NCBI GenBank assembly: GCA_017645945.1
Contig: JAGCNL010000016.1
Span: 140,244-204,243 of the forward strand
Length of the DNA: 64,000 bases
Origin: Salinivirgaceae bacterium
GTDB taxonomy: Bacteria; Bacteroidota; Bacteroidia; Bacteroidales; SZUA-534
Direction: 5' to 3'
Position 1 is the stretch's first letter, and each line of letters starts with the position of its first letter. The notes under the pieces were generated by a model that was not told the DNA's origin, did no database searches, and saw only the letters and a program-made list of their open reading frames with translations. Below are positions 17,355 through 26,279 of the stretch, piece after piece. Made by a program: the position numbers and the translations under genes.

Positions 17355-18383
17355 ATGAAAGCAAAAATATTGGTTACCGGCGGTACAGGCTACATTGGTT
17401 CGCACACAGTTTGCGAGTTGATAGGACAGGGCTATCAGGTTGTGATTGTGGACAATCTGTCGAATTCCGAGCGTTTCATCGTCGACCGCATCGAACAGAT
17501 TACTGGCGTGCGTCCGGCATTTTATGAGTTCGATTTGAAGGACGCTGCAAAAGTTGACGAGCTGTTTGATAAAGAGCCTGATATAAAAGGTGTTATCCAT
17601 TTCGCAGCATCGAAGGCGGTGGGCGAGTCAGTGAAGATTCCGCTCACGTATTACCGCAACAATCTCACATCGCTCATCAATCTGCTTGAGTCGATGTCGC
17701 GGCACGGGGTGCAGAACATTGTGTTCTCGTCGTCGTGTACGGTTTACGGCCAGCCCGACAAACTGCCTGTCGATGAGTCGGCGCCAATCAAGCCTGCCGA
17801 ATCGCCCTACGGCTACACTAAACAGGTGTGCGAGAATATTTTACGTGATACCATAAAGTCGGAAGGCGGGAACCTTCACGGCATCGCTTTGCGCTATTTC
17901 AATCCAATCGGTGCGCATCCATCTGGGTTGATTGGCGAACTGCCGCGCGGAGTGCCAAACAATCTTATGCCGTTCATCACGCAAACGGCCTACGGAATCC
18001 GTCAGCAGTTGAGCGTCTTTGGCGATGACTACAACACTCCTGATGGCAGCTGCATCCGAGATTACATCCACGTAGTTGATTTGGCAAAGGCTCATATCGC
18101 CGCCATCGACCGCATGATTGGTGGTAAGAACAAGGCTGATTTTGAAGTGTTTAATATCGGTACTGGTAACGGCTATTCTGTGCTTGAGGTTATCAAGTCG
18201 TTTGAGAAGGTTTCGGGCATGAAACTCAACTACAAGATTGCTGGCCGCCGCGAGGGCGACATTGAGCAGATTTGGGCCGATACCACCATCGCCAACAACG
18301 AACTTGGCTGGCGCGCTCAACTTTCAATCGACGATATGACGCTTTCGGCTTGGAAGTGGGAGCAGAATTACAGAAAAGGATAG
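17355..18383 (+). CDS. galE: UDP-glucose 4-epimerase
   Basis: 342 residues; interconverts UDP-galactose and UDP-glucose with bound NAD, completing galactose catabolism and supplying UDP-Gal for surface glycans. It is an extended short-chain dehydrogenase: GGTGYIGSHT dinucleotide motif at residue 8, FAASKAVGES, the catalytic SSSCTVYG plus YGYTKQ (YxxxK) pair, and substrate loop YFNPIGAHPSGLIGE. Length and spacing are normal for GalE. It shares direction with galK; no separate promoter was seen in the repeat-filled gap. A bidirectional terminator follows. Confidence 0.96.
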   Translation: MKAKILVTGGTGYIGSHTVCELIGQGYQVVIVDNLSNSERFIVDRIEQITGVRPAFYEFDLKDAAKVDELFDKEPDIKGVIHFAASKAVGESVKIPLTYYRNNLTSLINLLESMSRHGVQNIVFSSSCTVYGQPDKLPVDESAPIKPAESPYGYTKQVCENILRDTIKSEGGNLHGIALRYFNPIGAHPSGLIGELPRGVPNNLMPFITQTAYGIRQQLSVFGDDYNTPDGSCIRDYIHVVDLAKAHIAAIDRMIGGKNKADFEVFNIGTGNGYSVLEVIKSFEKVSGMKLNYKIAGRREGDIEQIWADTTIANNELGWRAQLSIDDMTLSAWKWEQNYRKG

Positions 18384-18417
18384 AGATTTAGTAGGTTTTT
18401 CAGAAGATAGCACCAAC

Positions 18418-18450
18418 AAAAAAAGCCCGCCCCGAGAGGCAGGCTTTTTT
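18418..18450. terminator. Bidirectional terminator between galE and the barrel protein gene
   Basis: AAAAAAGCCCGCC (18419-18431) against GGCAGGCTTTTTT (18438-18450), one mismatch. A/T runs on both sides let it end both convergent genes. Confidence 0.85.
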
Positions 18451-18466
18451 GTTTTGGTGTTATCTG

Positions 18467-19162
18467 TTAAAACATAAAACCGATGCTGGCAATGAATGAG
18501 TTGGCACGCTGGTCGGTTTTGAAGGTGTTGTTACCAGCAGAAACTTCGTCGCCCAACTTGCTCAAACCAAACTCATAGCGGAGGTCGAGAGTGACTTTCT
18601 TCAAGATGTCGAGGCCTGCGCCAACCTGCATGGCAAATGAAGCGGTGTTTTTGGCATTGTCGAGGCCTGCGCCGATTTGGTCTTTCATCTGGTCAGACAC
18701 TTTGGTGTCCGATTTCAGGTTGAACGATGCAACAGGGCCTAAACCCAAACGTGCGGGGCCGAATTTTGCGCCCACAATCACAGGAATGTCAATGCGGTGG
18801 TTCTTCACATCGGCAGTCTCGCTTTTTGAAATCACATTAGAGCCCTCACTTTCAGTGTAGTTGATTTTGATGTGCGAACTCATGTTGGTGTAGTAGATTT
18901 CAGGTTGAACGAACATCACCAAGGCATTGATGCGGGCGAATCCGCCGACATGGAATCCCAAATCAGATGATGCTTCCTCCATCATGAGGCTTTTGTTGGT
19001 TTCCTGCCCTTGGGCATCTTTAATAGCGGTGGCGGCAACGTCTTTCATTTTCAGTTTTGTGGAGTTAAGGCCACCTTTGACACCCACTGCGAACAGTTGG
19101 CACATTGCCACATTTGCTGACAAAAGCAATGCGGCTGCAATAAGAATCTTTTTCATATTCAT
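18467..19162 (-). CDS. Outer-membrane beta-barrel protein (PorT/OMP_b-brl-like)
   Basis: 231 residues from 19162 (MNMKKILIAAALLLSANVAMCQ signal peptide); a start two codons later is equally possible. The mature part has alternating hydrophobic strands, the opening GVKGGLNSTKL typical of the Bacteroidota outer-membrane beta-barrel family (PF13568-like), and ends in a strand closing with Phe (ASIGFMF), the usual BAM recognition end. Predicted to form an eight-stranded barrel in the outer membrane. Ligand and function are unknown. It lies divergent to the GPH symporter gene, so the shared 220-base gap could couple its expression to the sugar genes. Confidence 0.82.
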   Translation of the reverse strand: MNMKKILIAAALLLSANVAMCQLFAVGVKGGLNSTKLKMKDVAATAIKDAQGQETNKSLMMEEASSDLGFHVGGFARINALVMFVQPEIYYTNMSSHIKINYTESEGSNVISKSETADVKNHRIDIPVIVGAKFGPARLGLGPVASFNLKSDTKVSDQMKDQIGAGLDNAKNTASFAMQVGAGLDILKKVTLDLRYEFGLSKLGDEVSAGNNTFKTDQRANSFIASIGFMF

Positions 19163-19302
19163 TCGTTTTAAAATTCTTGTGCAAGATAATGCCGATTTCC
19201 TTTCGGTTGACATTTTGGACTATAAAAAATGACGAGAAGCAAGTTTTTTGTGCCTTTTCGAAAAAAAATCGAAACAAGTGACGGAAACATTAAACAAAAA
19301 TT

Positions 19303-19310
19303 TACATTTG
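19303..19310 (+). promoter_or_regulatory. -7 promoter element (TACATTTG) of the GPH symporter gene
   Basis: Exact TAnnTTTG, 73 bases before the ATG at 19384, leaving a leader of about 65 bases. No clear -33 partner. Confidence 0.5.
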
Positions 19311-19383
19311 GAATGTCGCATTTTGCGGTTTCCAAGGCGGTGAATTGCGGCGATTTTTCGAGTAATAACTTAAACTAAACGTA

Positions 19384-20787
19384 ATGGAATTAAAAAATGA
19401 AGTAGAGCAAAAAGGGTTCTACAAACTATCATGGGCTCAGCGCATTGGCTTTGGCTCAGGCGACTTGGCTCAAAACCTCATCTTTCAAACAGTAGCATGT
19501 TACTTAATGCTTTACCTTACTACGGTATTGAAAATTAATCCTGCTTTTGTCAGCGGCTTGATTCTCACCGTCCGTCTCATCGACTGCTTCTGGAGTCCTG
19601 TAGTAGGAAAGTATATTGATAACCGCAATCCTAAATTGGGCAAGTACCGCACTTATCTTCTTTGGGGTGGTATTCCGCTCACAATTGCCGCTTGCTTCCT
19701 GATGCTTCCGGCAGCTGCCACTTGGTCGATGGGTGCGAAGATGGTCTATGCCACACTCAGCTATACAATATTAAGTATGATTTATTCAGTTGTGAATATC
19801 CCGTACGGCTCGATTATGGCAAGTATGACCCGCGACAACGACGAGGTGCTTATTCTTACCTCTACTCGTATGGTTTGCGCCAATATCGGTCAGATTATTG
19901 TTCAGGCTGGTTTCCCGATCGGTCTTGCAATTTGTGTTCACTCTGCAATCAACTGGGACCAGGCAATATTCATGGCTATCGGTACCATTCCGGCATTCAT
20001 CATTCTGCCGTTGCTGCCAGCTTTGAAGAAATTGTTCGGCAAGAAAGGCCTTTATTATCTGCTTCTTGCAATCGGCCTTATTGGTTTCGCAATTTTGTTC
20101 ACTATTGGTAAATTCTTCGACGTTCAAAACTGCGCCACAATAGTTAAGGTGGCCAAAATTATGACGGGCGTTGGTCTGCTTGTAGGCTCTCTGATGTGGG
20201 CGCTTGTTCCTGAGGTAATTACCGAGGCTGAGCATCGCACAGGCAACCGTCCTGCAGCCACTGTCAACGCTCTTGCAGGTGTTGCATTCAAGGCTGGTTT
20301 CTCAATCGCTGGCTGGATTACACCGTTGGTAATGGGCTTGATTGGCTTTAACTTGGCAAGTGAGGAATCGGCTCTGGCAACTGACCCGAAAGCGTGGTTT
20401 ACAGTTACTTGCGTATTCGCACTCGTTGGTTTTGTTCTCTTGACACTTTGCTTCTTGGGCAGCAAGGAGAATATCACCACTACACCTGAAAAACCTGTTT
20501 CGTTCGGCGATATGTGGCGTGAGTTCAAGGCTAACAAATGCCTTCAACTCGTGCTTGGAATCTTCGTTGTAGTGTTCCTTGCATCGTTCATCAGCGCACC
20601 TGTAAATGCTTATTATACAGAATTGAACAAATATTCAGCGACTGCACAAAATGCGATTTTGGTGTTCACTACCATAATTCCGGCAGCGCTTTTGGTTCTT
20701 GTGGCTTACTTGATTAAGAAGTATCCTCTCACCGACGAGAGACTTGACGAGATGAGCCGCGAAATTGAAGCTCGTGCAAAAGCATAA
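19384..20787 (+). CDS. GPH-family sugar:cation symporter (xyloside/oligosaccharide type)
   Basis: 467 residues, about 12 membrane helices; an MFS protein of the glycoside-pentoside-hexuronide group (MelB/XynB-like), inner membrane. Family signs: GFGSGDLAQNLIFQ in helix 1, RLIDCFWSPVVGKYIDNRNPKLGKYR across helix 2 and loop 2-3 (the D and R/K residues there form the cation and gating sites), and LVPEVITEAEHRTG in the central loop. Genes for a GH10 xylanase and a GH43 follow on the same strand, so xylo-oligosaccharides are the likely substrate. That rests on neighbourhood, not on residues that define specificity. Confidence 0.9.
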   Translation: MELKNEVEQKGFYKLSWAQRIGFGSGDLAQNLIFQTVACYLMLYLTTVLKINPAFVSGLILTVRLIDCFWSPVVGKYIDNRNPKLGKYRTYLLWGGIPLTIAACFLMLPAAATWSMGAKMVYATLSYTILSMIYSVVNIPYGSIMASMTRDNDEVLILTSTRMVCANIGQIIVQAGFPIGLAICVHSAINWDQAIFMAIGTIPAFIILPLLPALKKLFGKKGLYYLLLAIGLIGFAILFTIGKFFDVQNCATIVKVAKIMTGVGLLVGSLMWALVPEVITEAEHRTGNRPAATVNALAGVAFKAGFSIAGWITPLVMGLIGFNLASEESALATDPKAWFTVTCVFALVGFVLLTLCFLGSKENITTTPEKPVSFGDMWREFKANKCLQLVLGIFVVVFLASFISAPVNAYYTELNKYSATAQNAILVFTTIIPAALLVLVAYLIKKYPLTDERLDEMSREIEARAKA

Positions 20788-20800
20788 ATGAATTTTAACC

Positions 20801-20836
20801 AAAGACGGGAGGGAAGGATCCCTTCCGTCTTTTTAT
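20801..20836 (+). terminator. Terminator-like hairpin between symporter and xylanase genes
   Basis: AAAGACGGGAGGG (20801-20813) against CCCTTCCGTCTTT (20820-20832), one mismatch, then T-rich. It ends only about 10 bases before the xylanase ATG, so it may act as an attenuator rather than a full stop. Confidence 0.75.
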
Positions 20837-20845
20837 TATATAACT

Positions 20846-22012
20846 ATGAATATCAGATTATTATCGATTGCAGCAATTGCAGCGGCTCTTGTGAGCTGCG
20901 GTGGCAACAATGCTGGCAGTCAGCAGTCTAACCTGCCGCAGCAGTGCGATTGTCCCGACAACGGCAAAGCCACTATGCGTCAGGCATTTGATGGTAAGTT
21001 TCTGCTTGGTACGGCTGTCAATGTGCGTCAGGTGAAAAGTGCCGACCCGAAAATCCAATGCGTAATCCGCGACCAGTTCAGCGCACTTGTGCCCGAAAAC
21101 TGTATGAAGCCAGAGGAGATTCACCCCAAAAAAGACCTGTACGACTGGCGCGACGCCGACGCTATTGTTGAACTTGCGCAGCGCAACGGTCAGGCTGTCA
21201 CAGGCCACTGCCTGGTTTGGCACTCACAGTTGCCTTATTGGTTCTTTAAAGACGATTTGGGTCAGCAAGTTACTAAAGATGAACTGATTAGCCGAATGCG
21301 TGAGCATATCACCGCAGTGGTTTCGCGCTACAAAGGCAAAATCAAGGGTTGGGATGTTGTGAACGAGGCTCTGCTCGACAACGGCGAGTTGCGCCCCACG
21401 CAGTTCTACCGCATTATCGGCCCAGAGTATATTAAAATGGCGTTCCAATTCGCCCACGAGGCCGACCCCGATGCCGAACTCTACTACAACGATTATGGTA
21501 TGGACAATCCGTCGAAGCGCGAGGGCGCAATCCGTATCGTGCGTGAGTTGAAGGCTGCAGGCTGCCGCATTGATGGCATTGGAATGCAGTCGCACGTGGC
21601 TTTCGACACCAATCTCGACGAGTATGAGAAGAGCATTGAGGCTTACGCCGCCGAAGGTGTGAAGGTGATGGTCACCGAACTCGATTTGAGCGTATTGCCT
21701 TGGCCGCAAGGTAATTACGGCGCTGCCGTGGAGACCAATTTCGAGTATATGAAGGAGATGAATCCCTACACCGACAGCCTTCCTGCCGCCAAAGCGCAGG
21801 AGCAGACCGATTTCTTCGTGAAACTCTTCAAAATCTACCTGAAGCACGCTGATGTTATCGACCGCGTAACCTTCTGGGGCCTGACCGATGCCGACAGTTG
21901 GAAGAACGGCTGGCCAATGCCTGGCCGCACCGACTATCCGCTCGCTATCGACCGCAACTATCAGCCGAAACCGTTTGTTGACGCGATAATCAAGTTGGCG
22001 ATGGAGAATTAA
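20846..22012 (+). CDS. GH10 endo-1,4-beta-xylanase lipoprotein
   Basis: 388 residues. A lipobox (LVSC, Cys18) anchors it to a membrane, probably in the periplasm or at the cell surface. The GH10 barrel hydrolyses internal xylan beta-1,4 links with retention. Visible sites: TAVNVRQV near 56, HCLVWHSQLPYW near 121, acid/base Glu174 in WDVVNEALLD, nucleophile Glu278 in VMVTELDLS, and the closing WGLTDADSWKNG. There is no carbohydrate-binding module insertion and the length suits a single catalytic domain. It follows the symporter after a terminator-like hairpin with no room for a promoter. Products would be short xylo-oligosaccharides for the symporter and the GH43. Confidence 0.95.
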   Translation: MNIRLLSIAAIAAALVSCGGNNAGSQQSNLPQQCDCPDNGKATMRQAFDGKFLLGTAVNVRQVKSADPKIQCVIRDQFSALVPENCMKPEEIHPKKDLYDWRDADAIVELAQRNGQAVTGHCLVWHSQLPYWFFKDDLGQQVTKDELISRMREHITAVVSRYKGKIKGWDVVNEALLDNGELRPTQFYRIIGPEYIKMAFQFAHEADPDAELYYNDYGMDNPSKREGAIRIVRELKAAGCRIDGIGMQSHVAFDTNLDEYEKSIEAYAAEGVKVMVTELDLSVLPWPQGNYGAAVETNFEYMKEMNPYTDSLPAAKAQEQTDFFVKLFKIYLKHADVIDRVTFWGLTDADSWKNGWPMPGRTDYPLAIDRNYQPKPFVDAIIKLAMEN

Positions 22013-22017
22013 TATTT

Positions 22018-22114
22018 AGGAGGTAGGAGTTAGGATTTTGAGTCTTGAACTACGAATTAGGAATAACAAGTTACGAAAAATAGCACCCAACACCTAACAC
22101 CCAACACCAAAGAA
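22018..22114. repeat. Heptanucleotide repeat tracts between the xylanase and GH43 genes
   Basis: Degenerate 7-mers (AGGAGGT, AGGAGTT, AGGATTT ...) followed by a clean set CACCCAA, CACCTAA, CACCCAA, CACCAAA at 22084-22111. Confidence 0.8.
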
Positions 22115-22151
22115 CTTATAATATATCATTAATAACCAAAAACTTAAAACA

Positions 22152-23195
22152 ATGACACAGAAACGTTATTTATTTCCTGCCGATTATATGGCCGACCCTG
22201 CGGTTCATGTTTTCAACGGCAAAGTATTTATTTATCCGTCACACGACTGGGAAGCTGGTGCCGAAGAAGATGACGATGGCGGCCACTTCCAGATGAAGGA
22301 CTATCACGCTCTCTCAATTGACGGTGACCCGATGACGGGCAAAGTCAACGACCACGGCGTTATTTTCGATGTGAAAGATGTTCCTTGGGCTGAAAAACAG
22401 CTGTGGGACAGCGACGTAGTGGAGAAAAACGGCAAGTACTACTACGTTTTTTCAGGCAAAGGTTATGATGGCGTGTTCCGTCTTGGCGTGGCTGTAGCCG
22501 ACAAGCCCGAAGGCCCGTTCAAGCCGCAACCGCAGCCAATCCGCGGTTCGTTCTCAATCGACCCTTGCGTGTTCAAAGACGACGACGGCACCATTTACAC
22601 CTATTTTGGCGGACTTTGGGGCGGCCAACTTCAGTGGTGGCAGCCGTTTGCACCTGGTTTTGAGCCGATTCACGGCAAGCACGGCGACAATAACGGCCTT
22701 GTTGATATGGGCGCAGAGCCCACACGCAACGGCGAACTCTTTGCCAAACCTGATATGCCAGCGCTTCCGAGTTTCGTTGTGAAGATGAGCGACGATATGC
22801 TGCAGTTTGCCGAGGCACCACGCCGCGTGCTGGTTGTCGATAAGGATGGGCAGCCGCTCAAGGCAGGTGACCCGCACCGCTTCTTCGAGGCTTCGTGGAT
22901 GCACAAATACAACGGCAAGTACTACTTCTCGTACTCAACTGGCGACAGCCACTTCCTTTGCTACGCAATCGGCGACAATCCGTACGGACCGTTCACCTAT
23001 CAGGGCGTGATTCTGACACCTGTTGTGGGCTGGACCACTCACCACGCCATTGCCGAGTACAAAGGCAAATGGTATCTGTTCCATCACGACTGCGTTCCAT
23101 CGAACGACAAGACTTGGCTGAGAAGCTTGAAAGTCTGCGAGTTGCAATACGACAAGGACGGCAAGATTCAGACAATCGAAGGACTTGACAAGTAG
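22152..23195 (+). CDS. GH43 glycosidase (beta-xylosidase / alpha-L-arabinofuranosidase), cytoplasmic
   Basis: 347 residues, no signal peptide, so it acts on imported oligosaccharides. Five-bladed propeller GH43 triad: base Asp15 in YMADPAVHVF, pKa modulator Asp137 in SIDPCVF, acid Glu246 in FFEASWMHKY. Inverting hydrolysis of xylosyl or arabinosyl ends is expected; sequence alone does not settle which. The short length means no C-terminal beta-sandwich. It follows the xylanase gene across a gap of about 140 bases that contains heptad repeats, and a strong terminator follows it. With the GPH symporter and the GH10 it makes a compact xylan-oligosaccharide pathway, without SusC/SusD genes in this window. 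Confidence 0.93.
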   Translation: MTQKRYLFPADYMADPAVHVFNGKVFIYPSHDWEAGAEEDDDGGHFQMKDYHALSIDGDPMTGKVNDHGVIFDVKDVPWAEKQLWDSDVVEKNGKYYYVFSGKGYDGVFRLGVAVADKPEGPFKPQPQPIRGSFSIDPCVFKDDDGTIYTYFGGLWGGQLQWWQPFAPGFEPIHGKHGDNNGLVDMGAEPTRNGELFAKPDMPALPSFVVKMSDDMLQFAEAPRRVLVVDKDGQPLKAGDPHRFFEASWMHKYNGKYYFSYSTGDSHFLCYAIGDNPYGPFTYQGVILTPVVGWTTHHAIAEYKGKWYLFHHDCVPSNDKTWLRSLKVCELQYDKDGKIQTIEGLDK

Positions 23196-23219
23196 TTTTA
23201 AATTGTTTAATAATAGGAG

Positions 23220-23251
23220 AGAGCCCGTCGTGATGATGGGCTCTTTTTTTT
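23220..23251 (+). terminator. Rho-independent terminator after GH43
   Basis: AGAGCCCGTC (23220-23229) with GATGGGCTCT (23235-23244), one wobble, then eight T. Confidence 0.85.
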
Positions 23252-23273
23252 GAGTAATAGCAAATTCTGCCAA

Positions 23274-23315
23274 AAACAAACCCCGACTCATATGAATCGG
23301 GGTTGTTTGTTTTTC
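23274..23315 (-). terminator. Terminator of the T9SS repeat protein gene
   Basis: AACCCCGA / TCGGGGTT stem with extended A/T pairing, a U-run on the minus strand. Almost the same hairpin sits at 25146-25185 behind the paralogous gene, so it was duplicated together with the gene. Confidence 0.75.
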
Positions 23316-23327
23316 TATCGAAAACCG

Positions 23328-25019
23328 TTACCGTTTGATAACCCGTAGGCTGACATCGCCAGTGGCAGTGTGGATAATCACAATGTTAACGCCTTTAGGC
23401 AGATTGGTAATGCTGTGCGTGTTTTGTGCCGCTTCGCGTTTCAGAACAGCACCATTTGTCGATACAAACGAGATGCTCTCATATTCGCCGCCGCTGATGG
23501 TGATATAGTCGGTTGCGGGATTCGGATAGACGACAAAGTTGATGTCGTTGGTTTCGGCTTCGTGGTGTTCGGCAAATACCACAGGAACAATTTCCGAGTA
23601 ACTGAAGTTTCCGTCGTAGTCGGTTTGCTTGAGCCTGTAGTAGATGATGCCCGCGTGCGACGAGAAGTCGGTGTAGCGGTAGTTGTGCGGCTCGGTCGAT
23701 GTGCCTGCGCCGTCGATGTTTGTCAGTTCGGCAAACTCAACAGCGTCGATGCTGAACTCGATAGTGAAGAAGTCGTTGTTCAGTTCCGAAGCCGTTTCCC
23801 ACTCAAACCTGACGCCATAGCCAATCTCGTGTGCGGTGAAATAGACAAGTTCGATGGGAAGAACATCGTCAAGAAACTTACTGTAATTTCCGAAGGATTC
23901 TTCAAAATCAGCTCTGTTTTTAAGACTATTTTGTGAAATACCAACCTTGCTCAATTCATTGTTGCCAAATACGTAGATTTCGTTTTCATCAGGGTTAATG
24001 TATTCCGCGTCCATATCGCTATTATTCAATAGGGGTGTTGAATAAATTTCGTAGTCGCCGCAAACCACCAGCATTGCGCAACTTGCTTCAATGTCACCAG
24101 TTTCAGCGGTCTCATTTAGAAGCGAAAATAGAGCCTTTAATATGGAAACCGTCCCATCTTGTTTTAAGTTTCCTTCTATAATGCATGTTGAGTTCGGTTG
24201 AAGCTTAAGATGCCCATCACTATTGACTGTTAGTTTGCCATTCGGATTGGAATCGGATTCGTCTTTATTGACAAATAACACTGCATCAGAGTTGACTGTC
24301 AGGTTATTGTTAACTATAATCTCACCAGCTTCAAGTTTTCCGTTGACTGTGATGTCGCCATCATCGGTAAGCAAGTTGCTGACAATCATCATTGCATCGC
24401 TGCCAATAGTTAGGTTTTCGTTTATTTCGGCTTCGCCAGCTTCCAAATGTCCGTTCACTGTAATGTTATCATCACCAAGCAGTTTCCCGCTAATTGTCAT
24501 TGTTGCGTTTTTGCTGATGGTCAATGGGTAGTTGTTCTCAACCGAGCCTGCCTGCAGTTGGCCGTTCACAGTGATATTGGTGTTGCCTGTGAGTTTGTTG
24601 TCGATTGTAATCGAAGCGTTGTCGCCAATTGAAATGCTGTGGTTGGCATCCATGCTGTTGGCCGTCATGTCGCCGTTTACCGTAATATTGCCATCGGCGG
24701 TTAGCTTTTTCTCAACAATCAAATTGCCGTTCACTGTAACATTCGAATAGGACCTTGGTAATATTCTGTAATCACCTGTGAAACTACCAGTTACATATAG
24801 ACTGCCATTTATTATCAGCGTGCCATTGCCGTTTACTGTTACATTGCCTTTTACGGTCAGGTCGCCGTTAATGGTATAGGTTCCATTAATAGTCAGATTT
24901 TCGTTTAGAGTTTGGGTATTTGATTGTGTTTCTGTTCCACTTATTGTCTTTGCCCACGCACTCAAAGTTGGCACAAGAACCAACGCCAGCAGAATCGGTA
25001 TGATGTGTCTCGTTTTCAT
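23328..25019 (-). CDS. Secreted repeat protein with T9SS type A sorting domain
   Basis: 563 residues from 25019 (signal peptide MKTRHIIPILLALVLVPTLSAWA). Residues about 30-300 are tandem beta-strand repeats of the form LTINGxYTINGDLTVxG and ITVNGxLEAG, similar in rhythm to bactofilin-like or beta-helix folds. A second part (about 390-485: FEWETASELNNDFFTIEFS, YYRLKQTDYDGNFSYSEIVPV) is the fibronectin-like domain common in T9SS cargo. The C-terminus (VVYPNPATDYITI ... LPKGVNIVIIHT ... SLRVIKR) is a classic type A sorting domain, so the protein crosses the outer membrane by T9SS and is attached or released at the surface. Function is unknown; it may be structural or adhesive. The neighbouring gene is a shorter paralog. 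Confidence 0.85.
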   Translation of the reverse strand: MKTRHIIPILLALVLVPTLSAWAKTISGTETQSNTQTLNENLTINGTYTINGDLTVKGNVTVNGNGTLIINGSLYVTGSFTGDYRILPRSYSNVTVNGNLIVEKKLTADGNITVNGDMTANSMDANHSISIGDNASITIDNKLTGNTNITVNGQLQAGSVENNYPLTISKNATMTISGKLLGDDNITVNGHLEAGEAEINENLTIGSDAMMIVSNLLTDDGDITVNGKLEAGEIIVNNNLTVNSDAVLFVNKDESDSNPNGKLTVNSDGHLKLQPNSTCIIEGNLKQDGTVSILKALFSLLNETAETGDIEASCAMLVVCGDYEIYSTPLLNNSDMDAEYINPDENEIYVFGNNELSKVGISQNSLKNRADFEESFGNYSKFLDDVLPIELVYFTAHEIGYGVRFEWETASELNNDFFTIEFSIDAVEFAELTNIDGAGTSTEPHNYRYTDFSSHAGIIYYRLKQTDYDGNFSYSEIVPVVFAEHHEAETNDINFVVYPNPATDYITISGGEYESISFVSTNGAVLKREAAQNTHSITNLPKGVNIVIIHTATGDVSLRVIKR

Positions 25020-25145
25020 AACTTGCTTTTTTACATTAATACGCAAAGGTTTTTACGTTGGCGTGCATAAAAAGTTTCGCTGATTTCCGTTTTCTTGTTT
25101 TGTCAGCCGCCAAATTGCTGAACCCTTTTTTGCGAAACGATATTG

Positions 25146-25190
25146 CTCGTATGCCAAAAACAAACCCCGACTCAATGCAGAATCGGGGTT
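25146..25190 (-). terminator. Terminator of the short paralog, near-copy of the one at 23274
   Basis: AACCCCGA ... TCGGGGTT hairpin with the same flanking ACAAACCCCGACTCA word as the downstream paralog's terminator. Confidence 0.75.
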
Positions 25191-25226
25191 GTTGTGTTTC
25201 AATCAAAAACTATCAGCAAAAACTGG

Positions 25227-26168
25227 TTATAAAGTTTGTTGCTTAATAGTGCTTTGTTTTATTCCGCCGAATGAGAAAAATCTCGGATTATCTTTAGGGT
25301 CAATGTACTCGCAATTGGCATCGGACCTGTTAAATTCGGTGGTATAAATATGGTAAGCGCCTTCAACAATTACAGTTGCTTTGTAGGCCTTGATGTCACC
25401 AGTTTTTGGGAATAGCAGGTGGATTCCCAATAAAGTGCTGCCGTCCTGAATCAAATCGCCTTCAACAATAGTGGCAGAGTTCTTTTCGAAAGAGATTTTT
25501 CCGTCTTTTCTGACAATTAAATCGCCATTCGTTTTAGAGTCCGATTCGTCTTTGTTCACATACAATATGGCGTTTGAACTTATAGTCAGTTCTTTAACCA
25601 CGTCAATTCGGCCTGCTTCCAGTCGGCCGTTGTCGGTTATGACACCATAATTGGTTAGTTGGTCGTAAACAACCAAAGCCCCGTTTTCTGTAATTATCAA
25701 ATCCTGTTTAACTATAGCATTTTCAGTCTCAATCTCACCGTCAACTGTCAGATGGCTTTCGCTGGCAAACGTTCCTTCAACTGTCATACTGCCGTTTACA
25801 ACAACGTTGGGATAGTTCTTCGTTTTGTTTATCAATCCTTTTTCAGTGTGTTTAGCGTTATAGTCGTTGGCAACCAGCAACATGCCACCTTCGTTAATGG
25901 TAAGGCGTCCATCACCCAAAATTGTGAGATTTCCAGTTGTGTTCAAATGTCCGTTTATCGTAAGAGAACAACCTGTATTTATTGTTACTTCAGTTGCAGT
26001 AAGGTCCCCATTTATGGTATAATCAGAGTTTATAACAAGCGTCTCATTCAGGCGTTCGGTGCCGTTTTGCGATGATGTACTTGTTATTGTTCGGGCAAAC
26101 AGGCCAGTGTTTGGCATTGAAACTAAAAATGTCAGAAACAGAATAGCGTTAATTTGTCGTGTTCTCAT
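25227..26168 (-). CDS. Secreted repeat protein, short paralog lacking the sorting domain
   Basis: 313 residues, signal peptide MRTRQINAILFLTFLVSMPNTGLFA. It has the same strand repeats as the neighbouring gene (NSDYTINGDLTATEVTIN, LTINGHLNTTGNLTILGDG) and the shared segments LYVNKDESDS and YIDPKDNPRFFSFG. It stops where the neighbour continues into its fibronectin-like and T9SS sorting domains, and no remnant of those is visible before the terminator. It is therefore a truncated duplicate that would stay in the periplasm, or be carried out only with a partner, or be on the way to a pseudogene. The reading frame is intact. Function unknown. Confidence 0.78.
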   Translation of the reverse strand: MRTRQINAILFLTFLVSMPNTGLFARTITSTSSQNGTERLNETLVINSDYTINGDLTATEVTINTGCSLTINGHLNTTGNLTILGDGRLTINEGGMLLVANDYNAKHTEKGLINKTKNYPNVVVNGSMTVEGTFASESHLTVDGEIETENAIVKQDLIITENGALVVYDQLTNYGVITDNGRLEAGRIDVVKELTISSNAILYVNKDESDSKTNGDLIVRKDGKISFEKNSATIVEGDLIQDGSTLLGIHLLFPKTGDIKAYKATVIVEGAYHIYTTEFNRSDANCEYIDPKDNPRFFSFGGIKQSTIKQQTL

Positions 26169-26279
26169 AATTTATTTTTTTTTAATCATTAATAACGTGC
26201 CCTATTACGGCAACCGACGATAAAGGTTTTTAACTGATGAAAAAAAATGATGAGAAACAAAAAATCGGTGACAAACGAA

